A stretch of DNA of 64,000 nt, taken from assembly GCA_002633025.1 (NCBI GenBank), contig NMRB01000538.1:158884-222883 (forward strand). The letters run 5' to 3'. The stretch is from Notospermus geniculatus. Its lineage: Eukaryota; Nemertea; Pilidiophora; Heteronemertea; Lineidae. Of this stretch, positions 21,531-31,253 are shown in pieces. A model generated the notes under the pieces. That model did not search any database, had not been told where the DNA came from, and saw only the letters and a list, made by a program, of their open reading frames with translations. Both the position numbers and the translations under genes were made by a program. Position 1 is the first letter of the stretch. Each line of letters begins with the position of its first letter.

Positions 21531-21536
21531 AATAAA
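21531..21536 (+). terminator. Polyadenylation signal of the PAN-like gene
   Basis: AATAAA lies 124 nt after the TAG at 21405-21407, followed by a GT-rich stretch (agtgtgcac). It fits a short last exon and 3' UTR starting at the acceptor before 21397. Confidence 0.6.
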
Positions 21537-21645
21537 AGTGTGCACAAGTTACTTCTGAAGTTCTTCGTTTTTCCATTTCCTCATTATATAAGATGTTTCC
21601 AGTAGAACATGGTAAATGCTAATTGCACACCAATGTTTACTGACA

Positions 21646-21975
21646 ATAGCCCTTTTTACACGGAGTCGGTTCGATCAGGTGTAACATCTGTGAGTGTTCC
21701 TGTAGGTCAGTGTTCCCCAACAATAGACGCGGCCTAGAATGGTTATTGTTGGGTTAGCTGCCGCTTAATCCGTCAGGAGGGAAACAATAAGAAAAACACA
21801 GAAATACGGGGAACACTGATCGACGTTACACCGGTTCCAGGGCAGTTCACTTGCTTTTTGTACCGTGACAAAGTCATGCAACCTGTATAATTCTCGCCTT
21901 TTCACAGTACAAAAAGTACGTGAACTAGCCTCAAACCGGATCGAACTGACTTCGTGTAAAAAAGGCTAGGGCTAT
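21646..21975. mobile_element. Inverted-repeat element, about 330 bp
   Basis: The ends atagccctttttacacggag, then tcggttcgatc, are complementary to gatcgaactgacttcgtgta, then aaaaaaggctagggctat. Inner gttacaccggttcc also pairs with the left arm. It lies in the intergenic stretch before the GPCR, just outside the duplicated block. Confidence 0.7.
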
Positions 21976-22398
21976 ATAGGTGTCTAAGGAGTCGGATACC
22001 TTATACATGTAATCACCAAAACAGGTCTTCTCGATTGCGAGTTGTTTTGTTGTTACAATCAACAGTCACTGGACAAATATATCGTAATTCCTAATTTAGA
22101 TGTTGTTCGTTCAACCAAGTTCGACCATGGTAATCTGAAAATAGCGAAAAAGCAGAATTCTAAAACAGTTGCTTAGAGATAACCAAATCAATAAGGACTG
22201 CACAACAAAATCCGATGTCTACGTTTTTCAAAAGCAGAATGCAGGGTGATTTCAATATTAACTTTCTTCCTGCATGGCTGTAGATGGGAACGTATTAAAG
22301 CAAAATTGAGCTTGTGCAGAGAACTTCCGGTCGCTTTAACTACAGCGTTGCTGAAACACAAAGCAGTTCTTTTCGTTTTCGAGAAAAGTGACTTTGTC

Positions 22399-23400
22399 AT
22401 GTCCATTGGTATAACACTTTGGCCTGTTGTGATTGAACAGGAATCATCCGAAATCACGATCGTGACGGATGCAGTTGTCTACGTCGTTAGTAACTACCTA
22501 GCGCCGGTGCTTGTTGTGTTCGGATGTTTCAGTAATGCATTAGTCCTTGTAATCATGACAAGAAAATGCTACAGGGAGAATGTCAGTTGTTTATTTCTAC
22601 GATTCCTGGCTGTTTATGACACCTCTTGTCTGTTACTATTCTATAGCCAATTTTACATCAGTGATGTTTATTCCTACATGGCATTAACGCTGGGGGATAC
22701 GTATTGCGGAGTAGTGGTATTCATCGCTTTCTTCATAACGAATCTACAAAACTGGACAATCGTCACGATGACTCTATCACGATTCATTGCAGTCGTATTT
22801 CCTCTGAAAGCATCCACATTCTGCACGAAAAGGACAGCAAACATTGTCATGTTCATTATAAACACACTTTGTTTTCTTTGGGCTCTTCCCTGCGGTATCT
22901 TTCAAAAGGCACAACAACCAGGGCAGACGGCACTATCGTTTTATGCTTGTTTTTTTGACGTCCCTGTCAGGATATCAATTCTCTACGAATTAATTCACTC
23001 AGTAGTCTGTCAGTTGATTCCATTTGCTCTGCTGGTGATTCTTAATTTTTCCATTGGTTACAAGATGCATCGCCGTGGTAAAGAGATGAAGACTCTGGAA
23101 TCCACGGCGCCAGGAAATGATGACCGGGCTGTGATTAGAATGGTCCTAACTGTGACGACAGTTTTCATGATATGCGAACTCCCCTACGTGGTGTACGTCT
23201 GTTATTGGGACTTTGCGATGGGTAACACCCCGTTGAATCAGTTGCAAGGCAAAATGGTCTCATTCACGGTTCACATTAGCGGTTTTATGTATGCAGTGAA
23301 TTCCTGCATCAACCTATATCTTTACTGCATATGCTCAAGGAAATTTCGGTTGAAGCTGAAAGTTCTCTTATTTCGATCATGTCTGAAGTCCAGCGAGTAG
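22399..23400 (+). CDS. Rhodopsin-class (class A) peptide-type GPCR
   Basis: Single-exon receptor of 333 residues counted from ATG 22399. The open frame extends upstream to 22246, but that part is frame-broken in the other copy. Seven hydrophobic segments are visible: TM1 with GCFSNALVLVIM, TM2 with LAVYD, TM3 starting TYCGV (the usual extracellular cysteine) and ending LSRFIAVVFPLKA, TM4 near NTLCFLWAL, TM5 near LIPFALLVIL, TM6 with FMICELPY, and TM7 with NSCINLYLYC followed by a basic tail. The SRF...PLKA signature and the NSxxNxxxY form of NPxxY resemble invertebrate FMRFamide- and neuropeptide-type receptors. DRY is replaced by SRF and CWLP by CELP. The ligand is unknown. The truncated counterpart is at 435-1015. 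Confidence 0.88.
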   Translation: MSIGITLWPVVIEQESSEITIVTDAVVYVVSNYLAPVLVVFGCFSNALVLVIMTRKCYRENVSCLFLRFLAVYDTSCLLLFYSQFYISDVYSYMALTLGDTYCGVVVFIAFFITNLQNWTIVTMTLSRFIAVVFPLKASTFCTKRTANIVMFIINTLCFLWALPCGIFQKAQQPGQTALSFYACFFDVPVRISILYELIHSVVCQLIPFALLVILNFSIGYKMHRRGKEMKTLESTAPGNDDRAVIRMVLTVTTVFMICELPYVVYVCYWDFAMGNTPLNQLQGKMVSFTVHISGFMYAVNSCINLYLYCICSRKFRLKLKVLLFRSCLKSSE

Positions 23401-23423
23401 AACTGGATGATAAAGCCGTGGGA

Positions 23424-23847
23424 AGCCAAGCGCACATTTGCGACAAAACTCAATGCGTTAGGGGTGTTTTTTAAGTCGACTGACCCAACGCTGTTCACAG
23501 AAAAAAGAAATCAACTCGAGTGGAGACTCAGAGTCTCACTTTAGGGACAAAATAGTTCGAAACACTTTTTGACTCAAAATGAAACAGAGAATATTTCAGC
23601 CCGAGACAATGACACCTCGTTCCGAGGGAAAATATTTCGGGCCGAGTTGTTATTGTCTCGGGCCGAAATATTTTCTGTTTCATTTTGAGTCAAAAAGTGT
23701 TTCGAACCATTTTGTCCCTAAAGTGAGACTCTGAGTCTCCACTCGAGTTGATTTTTTTTTCTGTGTTGACTCGTCAGTCAGCCGGGTCAGTCGATTTTAA
23801 CGGACACCCCTGACGGATTGAGTTTTGTCGCCAATGTGCGCTTGGCT
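23424..23847. mobile_element. Harbinger-like MITE split by a nested insertion
   Basis: The same element as 1038-1185, at the matching position downstream of the GPCR, with complete ends agccaagcgcacatttgcg and caatgtgcgcttggct. It is interrupted at 23496-23765 by a second transposon. Confidence 0.8.
23496..23765. mobile_element. 270-bp inverted-repeat element inserted in a MITE
   Basis: Begins cacagaaaaaagaaatcaac and ends with the complement. Long arms (gagactcagagtctcacttt and so on) make most of it a hairpin. The first block copy has the uninterrupted sequence gctgttgactcg near 1100, while here TT is repeated at 23494-23495 and 23766-23767, so it arrived after the copies separated. The duplication could be read as TT or TGTT because the element ends in TG. 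Confidence 0.8.
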
Positions 23848-25699
23848 TTATGACCTTTGCGACGTCGGATGCACAAGACGGATGTTCTTTTTTTCCGATG
23901 TCGGACGAAGGACGCATGAACTCGACCAATCAGGTGGCTGCATTGGAGGTCTTGTACTCGGCGCGCTCGACAAAGAATGAGTCTCTCTGTATTGACGGAA
24001 GAATGAATCGGATCGTGTTTAGGCCTACATACAGAATTTCCATCCTGACAAAATCCCACGACAAAATCGCGTATAACGCCTGCCGATAAATAATTAGACT
24101 AGTACCTGGTCCTACCGATGGTGTCGCTTTTGAATGGTAGGACCAGTCTTGGCCGCCATTTGTGGAGGAATTCTTACAGTGACGTCACTTGAAAATTTTA
24201 TGTAAATTATGTAAATTTATTCAATTCTCAATACGGCTGACGTACCAGAATGCAGATAGAAGGTGACCGACCTTTGACCCAGGAAATTCACCAATCACGC
24301 CTGGGGGTTTTCCATGTTAAAAATAGAAAATCTATCAACATAATAGTTCACATACTTACGACCTGCGCCAGCACCGACCAATCAGAGGCACGAAGGCGGT
24401 AGGCACGCCCGGTCCTAACATATGCAAAAGCCCGATGTAAATAAAATAGTTAGGATCGGGTACCAGTCTAATAAATAATTGGAAAATGGCTTGGAACGAT
24501 CAGACTGCGGGATTCGCACATCGTTACGTCGTATCGCATAACGGATAACGGATCAGGTAAACACGGCTTCGACGACCACATTCGTGTTAACTGAATGACG
24601 AGAAATGAACATCGAACTTCAAAAGTTACCGGTACGGTAAACTCCTCCCGCAGTTTCAAACCGCTACCCACTCCGTTATCCGCGCTCTGAAACTGCTTCG
24701 GTTAATGCGATCCTCTAAGTATCACTAATAGACGGCGATAGCTCTCCGATTCGGGGAATTCCCGCTTAGACTGGTATACTGAAAAATTCTCGCTCATGTT
24801 GAGTACTTTGGACTACTCATCAGTCATTTTGTCCGTGAGATGAGTAGAAAGGTACTCATCGGGTACTCATCCAACCAAGGAGCTGCATTTGGAGTTCCTT
24901 GCTACTCGCTATGAGTACCTTTCTACTCGCTATGAGTACCATTCTACTCAATATGAGTACCTTTCTACTCATCTCAGGGATAAAATGAGTACCCCGAAGT
25001 ACAAATGTACATGTACTCAGCATGAATAGGATTTTTTAAACAATTTTACATGGGACTTTTGCATACATGTACGTATGTAAGGACCGGTAGTGCCTATCGC
25101 GTTCGTGAGTCTGATTGGCCAGTGCTGGCGCAGGTGATAAGTATAGGAACTACTATGTTGATGTATTACCGATTGGCGAGTACACACGAGGGAATGTCCC
25201 TCTTCCCCACCGAAACGGGGTGGATGTCCTCAGGGCATTGAGGGAGGGTACGACCGTAAATGACCTGAGATTCTCAGGATGAAGCAGTAAAGAACCCTGA
25301 CCAAACTTATACTCGGGTTTCAACTTATCGGTAGTAAGTATATCAGGTTCTGTCATTTGGACGCTGTCTCTTGATGTGTCTCGATTGGAAGTCTGAGTTT
25401 GAATACAGTAGCGCCACCAAATAGGCCGGTAGTCTATCATGTCCTGGAGGTACTTCGAAGGGCGTTCGCACTTCTGCAGACCACCGTACTGCGGCGCTGT
25501 GGTGTTTTTGTTCATGCTACGCAGTTCAGCTTTAATGCCAACTTGCGCGAAAAACCTCACGTAGCCTTTGAGCTTTTAAACGAACTGCACAGTTCCACAC
25601 TCACATTGGTTCCGCCAATAGGAGCAGTCAGCCGCGCGTATTGCCAAAAGATGGCAGCAAAGTTTTTGCGGACCAATACACAGGAAAATCCACGTGACT

Positions 25700-25800
25700 G
25701 TAGACTCCATATGCAGTTGTCTCAACAACGCTAACTCGCCATTTAGTGGCGCGTGGATTGAAAAGAGGTGCGGCACTCACTACGGCTGCCCCGGGAGACT
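25700..25800. mobile_element. 101-bp hAT-like element with exact 8-bp target duplication
   Basis: ACGTGACT flanks the insertion at 25692-25699 and 25801-25808, and occurs once at the empty site in the first copy (3168-3175). The ends gtagactcc and (complemented) agtctccc are weakly inverted. It inserted into an older MITE (25616-26066). Confidence 0.75.
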
Positions 25801-26700
25801 ACGTGACTGGTGCTCGGTCAAGAATGAATGGGTCCGCTGTATGAGGCCTGTCGAGTGCCTAATCGTGGAACGTGTATCCTCTGTGTTAAGATATAAGGCT
25901 GACCCTAACAATGACCTTTCCCATCAGCCAATCATTCTACTCCTTAGTGAGTAACAGGTCTTCTGATTGGTTCCCGCGATTAGGCACTCGCCAGTGGGGG
26001 TATGCATTGAATTGGGCCGTAGTGACACCTACATGTATTGGCCAACTCACTGACAGCTCCTATTGGTCCCACCTTTATATCGACCGAGTTTTGAGAATCT
26101 GATGTTTTTGCCTTGAAGCATGTCTCGAAATCACATAGAACATTAATATGGTGATGCTTTTTTTACTGAATGGGATGGTATTGTTGAAATATGAGGATTT
26201 GTTGTCCTGACTAATTGGTTTACAGTGCGGTCTGATATGCCTTGTGGGTGGGTGGTCCCAGCGAAAAGGAATTCCCAGTTTCAATATTCGCACCATGCAT
26301 CTGGATCGGTTTCACGGCAACGCCCGTCATTCACATTGGCAGTCCACCTACCCATCCCATCACGGCCGTTACCCATATTCGCACTTAATACCCGCCCTCG
26401 CCCTTGCGACCCCGGGATTGCAAAGACCATTCACGGGAAATAATGGCCCTACAGCCAGACCTACCTCCGTCTGCTGACCTCATCGGGAGCTCTTAGTCCT
26501 GTTTGCTCATCAATTATTGGATCAAATACCATCCTTATAAGACGTTCCAAATGGACACATAATGACGCCCCCAGGTGGATACATTTGATTGGCCATTTGA
26601 GTTATTTCATCCCTGAACAATCAGTATCAACAGTTCTTCATATTGCACGACTCAGATTTTTCTGGCAGACTTTCAGAGGACGTAAACGGAGAAAGAAGAC

Positions 26701-29700
26701 ATGGGGTGTCTCTCTTCTCTTGTAGTTGCTCTTGTCCTGGTGATTGGTACGTACTCACCAAGCCTTCCTTTCGTTTTTTTCCTGACACTGAACCGTCATT
26801 TTATCACCCGAACCACACGTTTCTAATCTTTCCTCACAGCAAACAATGGGTGGATGTGTGCCTATAAACAACCCATCGTTTCAGAGATCAGGGGCCGGAT
26901 TCACGAAGCCCTCTTAGCGTACGTATTATCTTAGTACTGCCCATCTATTGTTCTTCGACTTACTGACAATAGATACGGGCAGTGCTGAGATCATACTTAA
27001 GCTAAGAGGGCTTTGTGAATCAGACCCCTGAGCCGGAATATTTCTTTCTGTAAACGAACGGGGGAGGGGTAGAAATACGCGCGCCTCCTTGTCCATTCAC
27101 TTTACCACCGATATCCGTGATTCAAAGTCTGATAATTATACTTTGTCTTCTTAGCAACCGAATATTCACCCGCTGAAGCCGTAAAATGTAAGTATGGTAC
27201 TTGGAAGGTAGTCCGCATGCACGGGCCCTGTGGTCTTCAATACCAACCATGCATCAACACCATGTTAACGCAAACTGCGCGTTCTTTCTCTTTGACCGTA
27301 ACTACTCGAGTGTCTTCAGAACTCGGTCCGATATTAACCAATCCTTCTCATCCAACTTTGATATCAACTATTATTAAAAAAGTCTGCCCCAGTTTGTCTT
27401 TTTGCTTCACTCGTCACCAGAGATCGTAAACCTGCAGATCTGTAGGATAGGACGGGATCATGTCATGAGATGAAAATACATTTTTACTATAATAGTACTG
27501 TGTGCAGTTCCAGATAATGGTTTCGTCTCTTCTAGGCTGCAACCGCTGGTTCGCTCCGTTTGGGGCCGTTATGCCCAACAAATACGCTTGCAGAGACGGC
27601 TGTACCAATACCCCCAAATGCTTCAGATACATTTATGATGGCACAAATTGTCTGTTGTTCACCCGAGGTGGATCTCGGGCCGCCAAGGGGTTCAAGCCGC
27701 TGAGCAGAAGCGCGTTTTCGTTCTGTTGTAAGTATCGAGAATCATTTTACTGATTGCCAGACCTTACATCATCTGTAGAGCGCATGCAGGAAAGATCTCA
27801 AAGTTAATGAGCAGTGTACATTTTAGACTAAACCTTGGTTGATAAGCCAATTTCCAAATAACAAGGGAAATGCAAATACATGTATATGCAGTCAGGGTTG
27901 TCCTAAAAGTAATGGGACTACTTCGGATTCGTGCAGAAACATTTCACTTGCTAACATCACTTGTACGACTCGACTCGTGCGGCTGATTTTCCTTATCTTG
28001 CCAAACTTATGGAGGTTTTAAATTCATTTGTAGGGAAATACGGAAAATGTCGAGGTAAGTCTGAATTAACTTAACAATCTTGATCATTCGTATGCGGGAT
28101 GTAGTCATTCGCAGCAAACGGCGCACCTCTAAAGGCCCGTTTACACATGCAACTTTTCATATGCAACTTCATGCAACTTGTTGCATAAACCTGATGAGAC
28201 CAAAAAGTTTCATAAAAGTTGCATGTGTAAACAGGCATGCAACTTGTTGCAACTCAATCATGCTGGATGTTGCATCGATTTTTCTATGTGTAAACCATCC
28301 CAGGTAGTTTGCAACAAGTTGGAAGTTGCTGCAACTTGCAACTTGGTGCAACCTAGTGTAAACCGCCCTTTAGAAAAGTCTGCCGCGCTTGTTGCCCAAA
28401 AAATGGCAGCAGAGTATTCTAGCGGACGAACACAATATGAAATTCTTCTGATTGGTGCTCAATCAACCATGAATGGAACCGCTAGCATTGAATTGGGCCG
28501 TAGTGACTCCTATTGGTCAACCGACTGACAGCTTCTATTCCGATCTAAAGGAATGCTGAGGACTGTCATGTCAACTCCACTTATTATTTCCAGGAAGTAA
28601 CAACAAACAGGGAATCTTTAAAAAAGTCCAGGCGAATGAACAGCAGTGCTCTCAGATGTGCGATCAATCGAATGATTGTGCATCCAACTACTTCAGGAAA
28701 GACAGCCAAGAATGCCTCCTTATCTCATGCAAGAACGGCAAGAAACCGAACACACCCAAGAAAACTAAGGACTGCACGGACAAGTGTGGCAGCGGTACGT
28801 ATTCACTGAAAGTCTTTGCATACAGTCAAGTGGCCTAATAATAGGTTAGGCATTGTCTCATCCCCAGAATATCTACAATACAAATGTACATGTATTAGAC
28901 ATTTTGCCTAATATTCCTTAGACAATGCCTAAGGCAGATCACCTTATGTAAAGATTGGTCATACATGTAGGTCCTCTTGGCTTTCTCTCCGACTGAGATG
29001 TCATCAACGACGCTGATTTGCTGTCGAGTAATTTGCTTAACAATGCTCATCATTTTGTCCTTCTTTCCCCAAGCGAACGGAGATCGCTACAAAGTGCAAA
29101 AACAGGTGCAGGGAAAGAATCCATTTGCAAATCCACCGGGGAAGAAGCCTGGGCCCCCACCCACGCCACCACCGCCAAACCACCCGAAGATGTGCTGCAA
29201 GAAATGCAAGTTGTTGAAAAGTAAATGCCGGTATTTCATCTACTTTGACGGGCAATGTATGCTGTATACAACGAAAGACGCCAAGTTGCCAGGTTTTAAA
29301 AACTGCCAGGAAATGACAGGATGCAAGAAGAGGAGTAAGGATATTTATATTTTATGATGATGACTGAGAAAATCTGCGATATCCCTAATTGCAGGCAAAA
29401 TGATGGGAGCAAAATACTAGTATCGTTCAACCCAAAACAAATGCTGGTCCGCTCAGCAAACCTCTGATTTTAATTGGGAGAGGGATACGGGATACGTGAT
29501 CCGCACCAAAAATTGGGGTTGTGTGAACTAGAATCGTGAAATACAGTTGGAATACTCATGCTGCTCATCCCACGAAACTAATGCCCCAAATATGAACCAC
29601 CTCTGGGCGCGTTGGTCGTCGCCCCAGCGAAGATACGATCAGCATCAGAGTCGAGTGATAAAACATGGCAGTGATCTTTTAGATAGTTTCCGATATGCAG

Positions 29701-30915
29701 TAAAAATGATACATTTTAATTAAAACTTATTCCTATTTCTGTATTCAGAGGGACCAAATACGAAGTATGGATGTAAGTAAAATCATGACTCTGTTATCAC
29801 TTTTTGGTAAACATATCACATTTGCTGCCAGCTTCCGTTTGTGTCAATTTCTCCAGCCAAGTTTTTTACGGCGTTCGTCGACACCTGCCTATAGTCCGAC
29901 ACCATCATACAGGCGGTATTTACGGTAAAAACCATTGGGTGAGAAAGAAGCAATACATGTAGTTACAGTATATTCTACACAGCAGTTTACTTGGCGGTGC
30001 ACGATTGAGCTAACATCAATCAACCAGTGTTCCTGTTGGTCTAGACTGGTTTTCGTCTTTGCCGCACCACTACCGCTGTGGGATGAGCGCCATGGAGTGG
30101 CGGGAAGACGGGAACGAGTCTATACTGCCGATCACAGCTGTACAAGTACCTACTCAACTGCCTTTAGTGCCAATGGTGACCATTGGCAGTGTTGCAGCAC
30201 GTAGAGGACTTAGTACTCTCGGAGTTGAGTCAAACTATTTGACAAACCCCCATCAGTGAACTCATCGATGTTTTTTTTTCACAAATCCCTGCTTCTTTTT
30301 CAGGGGGCAGAAAGAAGTTCTTCAAGAAAGTGGAAACTAACAACAAAGATTGCCAGAAGACCTGTGGAAAATCGGAGAATTGTCGAGAATCATTGTTCCT
30401 TAGTGAACAAGCCACTTGTATCATTGAATCTTTCAAGCCCAGGAGTCAGCGGAAACGGACCCCGATCAAGGGTAAACGTTACGAAAGTTGCGACGAAAAC
30501 AGCGATTGCCAAGTTGGTAAGTACCACTACATTCTTTGTGTTGCAGCCGAGAAGCATACTGCAACAACTCTCCATGTGGTTAGGTTAGATTCTCACATAT
30601 TTCGGACGCCCATGAGGAGATCCAATCCTAAACCTAGCCGCTATTCATCGTTTCGACGGCCCCCTGCCATCTTGGATTTTTTGCAAACTACACATGTGCA
30701 GCCAATATCTGGTGGGCAAATTTGCATCTCACGACCAATCACATGCTTTGATTTGCCTACCAGCATAAAATCTCTGTAGAAACCAAGATGGCGGGTGCCG
30801 TCGAAACGATGAATAAAGTGCAAGATCCAAGACTAGTGGAATATCTGAATTAGTGATATATAGTCAGTTATATTTAAATTTTCATTTTTCTACATTTTCT
30901 TTTCAGGCCCACCAA
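26701..30915 (+). CDS. Second copy of PAN-like gene exons 1-9
   Basis: Exons 26701-26746 (signal peptide), 27155-27187, 27536-27727, 28034-28054, 28594-28794, 29074-29334, 29749-29772, 30304-30516 and 30907-30915 keep the lengths, phases and splice sites of the first nine exons of 4282-21407. The protein is nearly identical; differences include S/N and K/D in module 2 and S/A in the proline-rich start of module 3. There are no counterparts of exons 10-24 before the oppositely oriented lectin-receptor 3' end at 31254. If the assembly is right, this is a 5' gene fragment with four modules. If the block is a second haplotype, its missing 3' half is 10639-21407. Purifying constraint is suggested because all nine exons, even the 9-nt one, are intact. 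Confidence 0.75.
26889..27031. mobile_element. MITE at the same intron-1 site as 4483-4737
   Basis: Ends aggggccggattcacgaagcc and ggctttgtgaatcagacccct enclose a near-perfect palindrome (ctcttagcgtac with complements). The flanks, aacaacccatc and gagccggaatatttc, equal those of the different MITE pair in the other block copy. Confidence 0.7.
28132..28370. mobile_element. Tc1/mariner-type MITE made largely of gcaactt repeats
   Basis: Ends aaggcccgtttacac and gtgtaaaccgccctt are inverted repeats with TA on each side (28130-28131 and 28371-28372). The first block copy lacks it (about 5956-5966). The interior repeats ttgcaac/gttgcaa words many times in both orientations. It lies in the intron between PAN exons 4 and 5. 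Confidence 0.75.
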
Positions 30916-31253
30916 GTAAGTGTTAGTAATCGATGAAGTCGACCCACCTCGGCTGTTTTAAAGTCAACACAACATACACCAACCTACAACACAACTTGCA
31001 GCAAAGAGTCTTAAGAAATGGGCCGTTCTTCCACACCACTGACAAGCAGTTAACCTTGTAAACAATAGGTCCACTAAAGCACATGACAAAATTAAAGAAT
31101 ACATGTAGATGAATAATAGACTTATGTCTGTTGTTTTTTTCACAAGATTTTCCACATGACTCTCGTACATTGTTGTCCCAAAGTTGATTCTCTTCAATGA
31201 CAGAGTGACAGTGTTTTCTGTTCTCCATTCACTCTCTGAAGTGCTTTCTTGGC

